Positions 6,161 to 14,295 of a stretch of 64,000 bases of DNA are shown here, piece by piece. The first letter of the stretch is position 1. The number at the start of each line of letters is the position of its first letter. The stretch is taken from positions 90,935 to 154,934 of the forward strand of contig NZ_QRGC01000011.1 of the NCBI RefSeq assembly GCF_003448965.1, read 5' to 3'. Made by a program: the position numbers and the translations under genes. This DNA comes from Oceanicella sp. SM1341. GTDB taxonomy: Bacteria; Pseudomonadota; Alphaproteobacteria; Rhodobacterales; Rhodobacteraceae. The notes below the pieces were generated by a model, which was not told where the DNA came from, did no database searches, and saw only the letters and a list, made by a program, of their open reading frames with translations.

Positions 6161-8419
6161 TTGACCCCAGCCAGACCCGTTCCCGCCCTGTCCTGCTTCC
6201 TCCTTCTGCTGCTCGCGGGGTGGCTGGCGCTGTTCGCGCCGCCCGCCCTGGCCCAGCACCTGCCGGGGCCGCCGCCGCCACAGCAGCAGGCGCCCGACGC
6301 CGTGCCGGAACAGGACCTGACCGGGATAGTCGAGGCCGCGCAGAAGGCCGGGCTCGAGATCCTGGTGCTGCGCCCGGCCACCGGCGCGGCCGCCGGGGGG
6401 CCCGTGCCGCCCGCCGAGGAGGCGGAAGCCGAGGTCGACGGGCTGATCCGGCGTCTCACCCTGGGGGCCGAGGCGATGAAGGCCGATCTCGCCGCCACCC
6501 CCGGCTGGCTCGACACCACGCTCTATCACCCCGCGCCGCCGCTCACGCCCTTCTGGCTGGGGCGGGCGACGCTGCTGACCGTGTTCTCGCTGGGCCTGGG
6601 CGGGCTGGCGGGCTGGGCCGCCGGCCGCCGCCTGCGCCGCTCGCTGCTGCCGCCGCCCCCCGCGCCGGGGGCATTGCTGGGCACGCGGCTGCGCTTCCTG
6701 CTCGGCCGTTCGGTGGTGGCGCTGCTGGTGATGGCGGTGATCCTGCTGGTGTCCACCCTGGTGGCACTGGTGCTCGGCACGCGGGATTCGGGCTTTCGCG
6801 GCGTGTTCCTCTCCACCCTCGAGGTGGCGATCACCGGCGGGCTGGTGATGATCGCCTTCCGCGCCATCCTCGCGCCCTGGCGGCCGGACTCGCGGGTGCT
6901 GCCCTTCGAGGATGCCGAGGCGAAGCGCATCCACCTGCTGATGCGCCTGACCGTCTGGTCGGCGCTGTTCTTCTCCGGCGTGGCGGCGCTGGTGCGGCGC
7001 ATGCAGGGGCCGGACGGTTTCGCCGACCTGCTGCTCGACCTCTCCACCCTCATCGTGGCCGCGGGGCTGATCCGGGCGGTCTACCTCGCACGGCCGCTCT
7101 TCGTGCGCCTCGCCGAGGCCGACCTGCGCCCGGTGCGCTTCTGGCACCGGCACTGGCACGTGCTCTTCACCACCTACCTGGTGTTCACCGTGGTGGTCAC
7201 CCTGCTCGCCCGGCTGCTCGACCTCGACATCGAGGGGCTGGTGGCGGCCCCCATCCTCGCGGTGCTGATCGGGCTCGTGGTCAAGGGGCTCGGCCTCATC
7301 GCCATCGAGAGCTTCTACCTCGACCGCCCCGCCCGGTCGGCGGCAGGCGCCGAGCCCGGGCCGCCGGTCACGCACCCCTGGCGCGGCTGGGCGCTGAGCA
7401 GCCTCAACCACGTGGCGCTCGCGGCCGCGGCGGTGTGGCTGGTGAGCCGCTGGGACATCGGCCTGCTCACGCCGGACGGCCGGGTGCACGCGGTCTGGGT
7501 CATCCTGCTGATGGCGCTGGTGGGCTCCATCGGCTGGGAGGCGATCCGAACCGCCTTCGACCGCCGCCTCGCCGAGGAGGAGGGCACCGCCCCCGGCGCC
7601 GAGGGCGAGGGGGACGGCGAGTCCGAGATGGGCACCGGCAAGTCGCGCCTCGCCACGCTGCTGCCGCTGTTCCGCAACGCGGTGCTCATCGCCATCCTGG
7701 TGCTGGTGAGCATGGTGATGCTGTCCTCGCTGGGGGTGGACGTGGCGCCGCTCTTCGCCGGGGCCGGGCTGATCGGCTTTGCCGTTGGCTTCGGCGCCCA
7801 GGCGCTGGTGCGCGACGTGTTCTCGGGCGTGTTCTTCCTCATCGACGACGCCTTCCGCGTGGGCGAGTACATCGAGACCGGCTCGGCCAAGGGCACGGTG
7901 GAGCGCATCTCCATCCGCTCCATGCAGCTGCGCCATCAGAACGGCCCGCTGCACACCGTGCCCTTCGGCGAGATCACCCAGCTCACCAACTACTCGCGCG
8001 ACTGGGTGATCATGAAGCTGCCCATCGCCGCGCGCTACGGCACCGACCCCGAGAAGGTGCGCAAGATCGTCAAGAAGCTCGGCCTCGCCCTGCTGGAGGA
8101 CCCGGAGCTGGGGCCGAAGTTCATCGAGCCGCTGAAGTCTCAGGGCGTGCTGGAGATCTCCGACACCGGCCTCGTCTTCCGGGTGAAGTTCAAGACCCGC
8201 CCGGGCGAGCAGTTCGTGCTGCGCAAGACGGTGTTCCACCGCATTTCGGAGGCTTTCGCGAAGGAGGGCATCGAGTTCGCCGGTCGCGAGGTGCGGGTGC
8301 GCGTGCTCGACGAGGACGACAGGACCGTGCCGCCCGACGACCCCCGCGCCCAGCAGGCCGTGGCCGCCGCCGCCGGCGAGATCGCCACCGAAGCCGCCCA
8401 GGGCGAGCAGAAGCCGTAG
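6161..8419 (+). CDS. Large MscS-family mechanosensitive ion channel
   Basis: A 752-residue inner-membrane channel that opens under membrane tension and releases solutes during osmotic downshock. No ATG exists after the previous gene. The TTG at 6161, about ten bases after GAGG, gives a good signal peptide ending PPALAQ. Next come a periplasmic N-terminal domain, roughly ten membrane helices, and the MscS core near residues 500-690. The pore helix reads GAGLIGFAVGFGAQALVRD, followed by SGVFFLIDDAFRVGEYI and the HTVPFGEITQLTNYS beta domain. Length and the extra helices place it with the large MscS-like proteins rather than with the short E. coli MscS. A strong bidirectional terminator follows the gene. 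Confidence 0.9.
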   Translation: MTPARPVPALSCFLLLLLAGWLALFAPPALAQHLPGPPPPQQQAPDAVPEQDLTGIVEAAQKAGLEILVLRPATGAAAGGPVPPAEEAEAEVDGLIRRLTLGAEAMKADLAATPGWLDTTLYHPAPPLTPFWLGRATLLTVFSLGLGGLAGWAAGRRLRRSLLPPPPAPGALLGTRLRFLLGRSVVALLVMAVILLVSTLVALVLGTRDSGFRGVFLSTLEVAITGGLVMIAFRAILAPWRPDSRVLPFEDAEAKRIHLLMRLTVWSALFFSGVAALVRRMQGPDGFADLLLDLSTLIVAAGLIRAVYLARPLFVRLAEADLRPVRFWHRHWHVLFTTYLVFTVVVTLLARLLDLDIEGLVAAPILAVLIGLVVKGLGLIAIESFYLDRPARSAAGAEPGPPVTHPWRGWALSSLNHVALAAAAVWLVSRWDIGLLTPDGRVHAVWVILLMALVGSIGWEAIRTAFDRRLAEEEGTAPGAEGEGDGESEMGTGKSRLATLLPLFRNAVLIAILVLVSMVMLSSLGVDVAPLFAGAGLIGFAVGFGAQALVRDVFSGVFFLIDDAFRVGEYIETGSAKGTVERISIRSMQLRHQNGPLHTVPFGEITQLTNYSRDWVIMKLPIAARYGTDPEKVRKIVKKLGLALLEDPELGPKFIEPLKSQGVLEISDTGLVFRVKFKTRPGEQFVLRKTVFHRISEAFAKEGIEFAGREVRVRVLDEDDRTVPPDDPRAQQAVAAAAGEIATEAAQGEQKP

Positions 8420-8430
8420 CGCAAGCCCAG

Positions 8431-8483
8431 GCCATACCGGCGCGGGCGCCTGCCATCGGGGCGCCACGGGGCGCCGGTATGGC
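8431..8483. terminator. Bidirectional terminator between convergent genes
   Basis: A perfect 13-bp inverted repeat, GCCATACCGGCGC (8431-8443) and GCGCCGGTATGGC (8471-8483), encloses a second stem formed by GGCGCC at 8445-8450 and 8460-8465 with a 9-base loop. It begins 11 bases after the MscS-like stop and lies in the 219-bp gap before the convergent DUF2950 gene. No T-tract is present on either side. The stem strength and convergent setting make termination the best explanation. Confidence 0.7.
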
Positions 8484-8638
8484 GCATGGGCGGGAGAACC
8501 GGCCGGCGGCCGCCCCCGGGCAGGTGGCGGCCAGGCTCGGCACCGGTGCCGCGCAGGCGCACCCTTCTGCGGGCAGGCCGGAGCCTGCCGCCCTGCGCGA
8601 AACCGCCCGCGGGCGGATCGGGGCCGGTTTGCCCGGGG

Positions 8639-9658
8639 CTACTCGGGCACCAGCTCCCAGTCGTCCCCGGGGTTGAAGCGCTCGATCCAGGGCACGATCA
8701 CATCGGTGTCCGGCCCGAGATCGGCCTCGTAGAGCACGCCGAGATGGTTGGCGAGGAAGGTGTGCACCCCGGTCTCGCCATACTGCGCCGGCCAGGCGAG
8801 GATGGCGTAGCCCGCGATCATGTTGCCGTTGATCACGTAGTCATAGGCGCCGCCGGCGATGTTGTCGCCCTGGCCGGTGAGGATGCGGAAGCGGTAGCCG
8901 AAATAGCCCCGGCCCTCGGCGGCGTCGTCCAGCTCAGCCTCGCTGATGTCGGCGCCCGCCGGGCTGGGGCCATCCTGCGCGGTCTCCGGCCAGTAGAGCC
9001 CGTCGGTGGTGCCGGGGCTGCTCACCAGCCGCTGGGCGTATTCCCGCACGCCGTCGCCGTCGCGGTCCTCGGCGGCATAGGCCTCCTGCGCGTCGAGATA
9101 GGCGTGCAGCGTGTCGATGGCGGCGAGCTCGTTGGCGCCCACCTGGCGGTTCACGATCTCGTCGATGCCGGCCCCGGTGTCGAAGGCCCAGCTTCCGTCC
9201 TCGCCGCGCACCACCGGGAAGGGCAGCGGCCAGAGCCGCCAGCCGATGTCGATCAGCACCCGGTCCTCGCTCTCCTCGGTCACGAGACGGCGGGCGATGC
9301 CCTCGCGCATCTGCGCATAGGCCTCCATCGTGTCCGGGCTCTCGCGCAGGGCGGCGGCATCGAGGCCCAGCAGGGCGGCCATGTCCTCGAGATCGTCGGC
9401 CTCGAGGGCGGCGCGCAGGGCCTCCACCGCCGCGCCGGCGCTCTCGAAGCGCGGCGCGGGCGTGGCGGACACGAACCGCGCGAAGGGCGCCTCCTGCTCC
9501 TCCTGCGCCGCGGCGGGGCCGGGGGCGAGGACGAGCGCCGCGAGGGCGAGGGCGAGCCCCGCGCCGCGCCAGCCGGAGGCGGTCCGGTTCCGGGGCCGGG
9601 AGGCGGGGGCGAGGAAACGCGCCTGGTGCATGCTGTGCTCGCCGCTACGGGGTGTCAT
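8639..9658 (-). CDS. DUF2950 family secreted protein
   Basis: A 339-residue exported protein of the DUF2950 family. The N-terminus has a long basic region followed by a hydrophobic core ending GPAAAQ, consistent with a Sec signal peptide. Mature landmarks include a paired FDTGAGIDEI / NRQVGANELAAIDTLHAYL stretch, the Asp-rich EDRDGDGVREYAQ, GRGYFGYRFRILTGQG and GGAYDYVINGNMIAGYAILA. Function of the family is unknown. The start overlaps the upstream DUF3300 stop as ATGA. Partnership of DUF3300 and DUF2950 genes recurs in other genomes, suggesting that the two envelope proteins act together. Confidence 0.85.
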   Translation of the reverse strand: MTPRSGEHSMHQARFLAPASRPRNRTASGWRGAGLALALAALVLAPGPAAAQEEQEAPFARFVSATPAPRFESAGAAVEALRAALEADDLEDMAALLGLDAAALRESPDTMEAYAQMREGIARRLVTEESEDRVLIDIGWRLWPLPFPVVRGEDGSWAFDTGAGIDEIVNRQVGANELAAIDTLHAYLDAQEAYAAEDRDGDGVREYAQRLVSSPGTTDGLYWPETAQDGPSPAGADISEAELDDAAEGRGYFGYRFRILTGQGDNIAGGAYDYVINGNMIAGYAILAWPAQYGETGVHTFLANHLGVLYEADLGPDTDVIVPWIERFNPGDDWELVPE

Positions 9659-11229
9659 CGCCGCCGTCCGCCGCCGATATGCGGCTTGCCGCCGCCGCGT
9701 CCGCCACCGCGGGCCGCGGTGCCGCGCTGCGAGGCCATCTTGGCCCGGGTGCCGCCGCCGCCTCCGGCGCCGAGCGCCGACTGGGGGCGCGCGCCGGAGG
9801 GCTTCGCGCCCAGCCGGGGCTTGCCCGCCGGCTTCAGCGCGGGCTTGCCGCCGCCGCCGCCGGGCCGGGCGAGGGCGGGTCTCGTGGAGGGCTGCACCGC
9901 CGCGCGGTCTCCGCCGCCCGGGCGCAGGGCAGGCTTGTCGCCCCCGCCGGGCCGCAGGGCCGGCCTGTCACCGCCGGGACGGAGCGCGGGCCCGTCGCCC
10001 CCACCGGGGCGCAATGCAGGCCCGTCGCCCCCACCGGGGCGCAATGCAGGCCTATCGCCCCCACCGGGGCGCAATGCAGGCCTATCGCCCCCACCGGGGC
10101 GCACTCCGGGCCTGTCGCCCCCACCGGGGCGCAACGCGGGCCCGTCACCCCCGCCGGGGCGCAGGGCGGCCGTGTTTCCGCCGCCGGGGCGCAGCCCGCC
10201 GGCGGCCGCCGCCTTGCGGATGTCGCGCGAGCGGTCGGCGCGGTCGCCCGCCAGGCCGGGGCGCGGGCGCGTGCCGATACCCGCGCCGGGGCGGCGGCCG
10301 TTGCCGGCGCCGATGCGGTCGCGGTTGTCGAGTCGGTCGCCGAGCTTGCCGCGGTCGATCTTGCCAAGCTGGTCGCGGTCGATGTGGATCTTGTCGCGGT
10401 CGACCTTGTTCCAGTCCACGTCGCGCCAGTTCACCTTGCCGTTGATGTTGTTGAAGCAGTTGTTGCAGTCGATGTCGACGTCGTTGCCCCAGTGACCGCC
10501 GTGCACGCCCCAGTCGTCCCAGTCCACGAAGGCGGCCCAGGCGGCGCCGGTCACCACGCCGGTGAAGAAGGTGGCGGTGGGCAGGTAGTAGTTGGGGTAG
10601 GGCTGGGGGTAGTAGCTCACCGGCGCGCACACGTAATCGGGCTCGTAGAGCATCTCAGGCGGGTATTGCGGCACGTAGACCTTCTCGGGCTCGGCGGGCT
10701 GGATGATGATCGTGTCGCCCTCCTGCACCACCTCGGTGTGCTGGTCGGTCTGGATCACCCCGTCGGCCACGGCCTGGGAGCGCAGCTGCTGGATGGCGAT
10801 CAGCACGTCCTGCTGCTGGTAGGTCACCGCGTCGCCGAGCTGGCTGGTCCAGTCGAGATCCTCGCTCATCATCTGCACGATCTCGGGGGTGTTGAGCAGC
10901 GAGATCACCGAGCCGTCCCAGTCCGGGTCGGGCTCCTGGCCCTCCTTCGCGCTGTCGAGGAAGCGCGCCGCCTCCACGATCTGCAGCGGGTAGAGCGAGG
11001 CGGCGGCGATGGCGGCCACCAGCGCATCGGGGTAGAGCGCGATGCGGGCGACGAGGATCTCCATCTCCTCCTCGCTCAGCCCGGCCTCCTCTGGCGCGGG
11101 CGCGGTGGCGGAGACATCCTGCACGGCGGCCGGGCTGTCCTGCGCTCCGGCGATGCGCGGTGCGGCGGGAAACATTCCGAAGGCGAGGGAGAGAAGAAGA
11201 GCGGTCGGATGGCGCAGTAAAGCGGTCAT
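9655..11229 (-). CDS. DUF3300 family secreted protein with a decapeptide-repeat tail
   Basis: A 524-residue exported protein. After a signal peptide ending RIAGAQ comes the DUF3300 core, recognisable by VARIALYPDALVAAIAAAS, YPLQIVEAARFLD, WDGSVISLLNTPEIV and YVPQYPPEMLYEP. The second half is low complexity: an Asn/Asp-rich stretch (VDIDCNNCFNNINGKVNW), then about ten copies of a decapeptide of the form LRPGGGDRPA, then an Arg/Gly-rich basic end. The repeat tail is positively charged and probably extended, and could bind nucleic acid, polysaccharide or the cell wall; that is inference. It is the first gene of a two-gene operon with DUF2950. Repeat number may vary between strains. Confidence 0.85.
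   Translation of the reverse strand: MTALLRHPTALLLSLAFGMFPAAPRIAGAQDSPAAVQDVSATAPAPEEAGLSEEEMEILVARIALYPDALVAAIAAASLYPLQIVEAARFLDSAKEGQEPDPDWDGSVISLLNTPEIVQMMSEDLDWTSQLGDAVTYQQQDVLIAIQQLRSQAVADGVIQTDQHTEVVQEGDTIIIQPAEPEKVYVPQYPPEMLYEPDYVCAPVSYYPQPYPNYYLPTATFFTGVVTGAAWAAFVDWDDWGVHGGHWGNDVDIDCNNCFNNINGKVNWRDVDWNKVDRDKIHIDRDQLGKIDRGKLGDRLDNRDRIGAGNGRRPGAGIGTRPRPGLAGDRADRSRDIRKAAAAGGLRPGGGNTAALRPGGGDGPALRPGGGDRPGVRPGGGDRPALRPGGGDRPALRPGGGDGPALRPGGGDGPALRPGGDRPALRPGGGDKPALRPGGGDRAAVQPSTRPALARPGGGGGKPALKPAGKPRLGAKPSGARPQSALGAGGGGGTRAKMASQRGTAARGGGRGGGKPHIGGGRRR
9901..10200 (-). repeat. 30-bp tandem repeat array inside the DUF3300 gene
   Basis: Six consecutive 30-bp units between 9991 and 10170 are nearly identical: each contains the core CCCCCACCGGGGCGCA or a one-base variant. 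More divergent units extend the array to about 9901 and 10200. Each unit encodes one decapeptide (LRPGGGDRPA type), so gain or loss of units keeps the reading frame. Similarity is highest in the middle units, as expected for recent unequal exchange or slippage. Confidence 0.9.
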
Positions 11230-11292
11230 TTCAGATCCCCGACGTCTCGGATTCCAATGCCCCGGCCAGTACCCGGAGCATCGGAATCTGTT

Positions 11293-11323
11293 CTGTTTTG
11301 CCGAATTGTTATCATCAAAACAG
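11293..11323. promoter_or_regulatory. AT-rich inverted repeat upstream of the DUF3300 operon
   Basis: Perfect 8-bp inverted repeat CTGTTTTG (11293-11300) / CAAAACAG (11316-11323) with a 15-base AT-rich spacer, flanked by imperfect CGGAATC / GATTCGG arms. It lies in the 134-bp gap between the antiporter stop and the DUF3300 start, both transcribed leftward. It could be the antiporter terminator or an operator for DUF3300. The long spacer and missing T-tract fit an operator slightly better. Confidence 0.4.
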
Positions 11324-11363
11324 GATTCGGGCGATGTGTTTGTTTGGCGGGCCGGCGCGGGTT

Positions 11364-14033
11364 TCAGCGCGGCGCGGCCTCGTCGGAGACCGGGGCAGTG
11401 GCCGGCTCCTGCGCCCCGGTTTCCGTGCCCGTCTGAGTCTGCGCGTCGGTCCGCGGTTCCGGTGCGGCGGGGGCGGCTGCCGGCCCGTTGCGCACCACCG
11501 CCCGCACGGCCTCGGCACCGGCGTCCTCCGGTGCCAGCTCGGGCATCGGCGGCGGGCGCATCTGGCCCTGGGTGCCGGCGGCGCTCGCCTCCACCGCGGC
11601 GCGCAGCGAGGGGTTGCGCTCCAGCAGGCGGCGGAAGCGCGCATCGTCGAGGCTGAGCAGGGTGCAGGGGGTGATGGCGGTCACCTGGGCGCGGCGGCGG
11701 CGCTTGGCGAGCAGGCCGAGCTGGCCGAACATCTGCCCGCGCCCCAGCCGCTGCTTCTGGCCGGCGAATTCCACCTCCACCGCGCCGGAGGCGATGAAGT
11801 AGACGCTGCGCGCCACGTCGCCCTTGCGGATGATCACCTTGCCCGGCGCCGCGAACACGGTGACCAGCGCGCGCGCCAGCTTGGCGCGGTGGCCCTCCTC
11901 CATGTTCTGGAACAGCGGCATGCTGGCCAGCAGCGTGGGCTTGTGCAGCGTGATGTCGAGGCGCGGGCGCAGCTCCACCTCGGCGCGGCTGCGGGCGAGC
12001 TGGCCGGTGAGCGTGGCATGCACCTCGAAGCCGATCAGCCCGTCGGCGAACAGCGCCTCGTACTCGCGCTCCTCCATCCTGAGCACGGTGCGGCGGATGA
12101 ACACGCGCTCGAGCTGCTCGGCATAGCCGGGATACTGCAGGCGCAGGCCGTCGAGCGCGCGGGACACCTCCTCCTGCCGGCGCTCGAGCACCTCGTGCAG
12201 CAGCTCGGCCACGCGCTTGCCGTGGATGCGCAGGATCTTGGCGGAGATGAAGCCGTGCAGGTCGCGCAGGATGAACTGCTGGTGGATGAGGATCTCGAAC
12301 CGGTCGGAGGTGATGGCGGCGAGCGGGCGCGAGATGTGCAGCCGGTTGTGCAGCATCACCGCGAACCGGTAGCCGGGGCTGTAGACCAGCGAGCGCCGGG
12401 CCGCGAGCCGGTACTGGCTGCGCCCGCCGCGGGTGCGCTCGATCAGCCGGTCCACGTCCGAGAGCATGCGGTCCACCAGCCGGGCCGAGACCACCTGCTG
12501 GTTGAACTGCTCGAGGATCAGGTCGCGCTCGCGCCCGGCCAGCGCCACGAGGCCGAGGGTGATGCGGTCGCGGTCGAGGATCTCGGCGCCGGCCTCGGCC
12601 TCGCGCACCGCCACCTCGAGCCGCTCGCCGAAGGCCTTGGCCTCGGAGCGCACGATGTCATGGGTGAGGCCGTGGTCGCGCGCGGCCTCGGTGGCGTCCT
12701 CGCGCACGTTCTGCAGCGCGACCGCGATCACCTGGTTGGACAGTGCCAGGTCGAGCGGCGAGAGCCGGTCGAGCCCGATGCGCCGGATCATCCAGCGCAG
12801 CGTCGTGCCCTGGAAGACGAGGGTGAACAGGGTGAAGCCGGTGGCGAGGATGCCCACCGCGCGTTTCACCTCCGGCTCCACGAACGGGTTTTCGGTGACG
12901 GCGAGCGCCAGCGCGAGGGTGACCGCGCCGCGCAGGCCGCCCCAGAGGATGGCGAGCCGGTAGGGCGGCTCCACCCGGGGCGAGAGGCGTATCAGCGTCA
13001 TCGCCGGCAGCAGCACCCAGAGCATGAGCGCGCGTGCCACCACGGCAGCACCCACCACCACCATCACCAGTCCGAGGTCGGTGAGGTTCACCCCCTCGAG
13101 GAAACGCGGGATGAGCAGGGCGGCGATGATGAAGATGAGCGAGCCCGCCCAGTGCGCCAGCAGGTCCCAGACCTCGCGCAGGTAGGTCCAGGTGCCGGGC
13201 GAGAGCCGGCCGGGCCCGAGCAGGTTCATCGTGAGGCCGGAGACCACCACCGCCGTGACGCCGGAGGCGCCCAGCACCTGCTCGGTGAGGATGTAGGTGA
13301 GGTAGGGGATGGCCACCGTGACCGAGACCTGCGCCAGCCGGTGGCGCGAGACGAGGGCCACCAGCATCACCCCGAAGCGCGCCACCAGGTAGCCGGTGCC
13401 GGCCCCGCCGATGATGAGGAAGGGAAACTGGCCGATGGCCGTGCCCAGCGTGGGGTTGGGCACGCCGTTCATCACGAAGGTGAGGAACACGCCGAACAGC
13501 GCGATGGCCGCGGCATCGTTGAGCAGGCTCTCGCCCTCCACGATGCGGGTGAGGCGCTGGGGGGCCGCGATGTCGCGGAAGATGGAGACCACCGCCGAGG
13601 GGTCGGTGGTGGAGACGATGGCGCCGATCAGCAGGCAGGCGGTGAGCGGCAGCCCGCTCACCGGCATCAGCGCGAGCCCGATGGTGAAGGTGGCCACGAT
13701 CACCGCCACCACGGCGAGCAGCAGGATGGGCACCCAGTCGTCCATCATGCGGCGCAGGTTCAGCCCCAGCGAGACCTGGAACAGCAGCGTGGGCAGGAAG
13801 ACGTAGAGGAACACGTAGGAATGGATCGGCAGGCCGAGGATGGCCTCGGCCACCGGGTTCAGCACGTCGGTGAGATCGGTGCTGAGCGCGTAGCCCGCCC
13901 CCACGCCCACCAGGATGCCCATGCCGGCCAGGATCACGCTGTAGGGCAGCCGCAGCCGTGCCGCCAGCGGCTCGCTGAGGCCGATGACGATGAAGAGGCC
14001 GGCAATGACGCTGACGACGCCGATGAGTTCCAT
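11364..14033 (-). CDS. CPA1-family Na+/H+ antiporter with C-terminal cyclic-nucleotide-binding domain
   Basis: An 889-residue inner-membrane cation/proton exchanger. Residues about 1-410 form the twelve-helix exchanger; visible landmarks include the VSTTDPSAVVSIFRD motif with its transport aspartate, EGESLLNDAAAIALFGVFL, and ILWGGLRGAVTLALALAV. A long helical cytoplasmic region follows. At residues about 700-800 is a cyclic-nucleotide-binding fold with KVIIRKGDVARSVYFIASGAVEV and FGQLGLLAKRRRRAQV. The usual FGEL glutamate is Gln here, while the phosphate-contacting Arg stretch is kept, so ligand specificity may differ from cAMP receptors. I chose ATG 14033, which begins MELIGVVSV. The protein should couple a second messenger to pH or sodium homeostasis. 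Confidence 0.87.
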   Translation of the reverse strand: MELIGVVSVIAGLFIVIGLSEPLAARLRLPYSVILAGMGILVGVGAGYALSTDLTDVLNPVAEAILGLPIHSYVFLYVFLPTLLFQVSLGLNLRRMMDDWVPILLLAVVAVIVATFTIGLALMPVSGLPLTACLLIGAIVSTTDPSAVVSIFRDIAAPQRLTRIVEGESLLNDAAAIALFGVFLTFVMNGVPNPTLGTAIGQFPFLIIGGAGTGYLVARFGVMLVALVSRHRLAQVSVTVAIPYLTYILTEQVLGASGVTAVVVSGLTMNLLGPGRLSPGTWTYLREVWDLLAHWAGSLIFIIAALLIPRFLEGVNLTDLGLVMVVVGAAVVARALMLWVLLPAMTLIRLSPRVEPPYRLAILWGGLRGAVTLALALAVTENPFVEPEVKRAVGILATGFTLFTLVFQGTTLRWMIRRIGLDRLSPLDLALSNQVIAVALQNVREDATEAARDHGLTHDIVRSEAKAFGERLEVAVREAEAGAEILDRDRITLGLVALAGRERDLILEQFNQQVVSARLVDRMLSDVDRLIERTRGGRSQYRLAARRSLVYSPGYRFAVMLHNRLHISRPLAAITSDRFEILIHQQFILRDLHGFISAKILRIHGKRVAELLHEVLERRQEEVSRALDGLRLQYPGYAEQLERVFIRRTVLRMEEREYEALFADGLIGFEVHATLTGQLARSRAEVELRPRLDITLHKPTLLASMPLFQNMEEGHRAKLARALVTVFAAPGKVIIRKGDVARSVYFIASGAVEVEFAGQKQRLGRGQMFGQLGLLAKRRRRAQVTAITPCTLLSLDDARFRRLLERNPSLRAAVEASAAGTQGQMRPPPMPELAPEDAGAEAVRAVVRNGPAAAPAAPEPRTDAQTQTGTETGAQEPATAPVSDEAAPR

Positions 14034-14295
14034 TCGTCCGACGGGTGTCCGCAATGAGAGGGTGCGAGCCCTCGGAATGCAGGCTGGCCCCGCGTCTTGT
14101 CAAGCTGCCACGCCGGTGCTGCGCCCGGAAAAGCGCGGAGAATGCGGTATGTTGCGCTGCATCGTGAAAGCGGCGGCCCGGTGCTCCGCCCCCCGGCATG
14201 CGGCTTGACCGCGGGCCGGATCGCCGCGAACAATACCCGCGTTCTTTCCGTGGTCGAGGACCCGTCGCCGGACATGTCTGGAGTGTGCGCCCCGT
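14034..14295. promoter_or_regulatory. Divergent promoter region antiporter / GGDEF-EAL gene
   Basis: This 262-bp gap separates two divergent genes and must hold promoters for both. I see no convincing inverted repeat or sigma box in it. Confidence 0.35.

Noticed and set aside
9901..10200. CRISPR-like array of 30-bp units.
   Set aside because: Units are directly adjacent without unique spacers and encode an in-frame decapeptide repeat.
11160..14057. A 965-codon open frame on the + strand rich in His, Glu, Asp and Gln.
   Set aside because: It is antisense to the antiporter gene; such long frames arise because high-GC genes rarely create stop codons on the opposite strand. Composition is not protein-like and there is no ribosome site.
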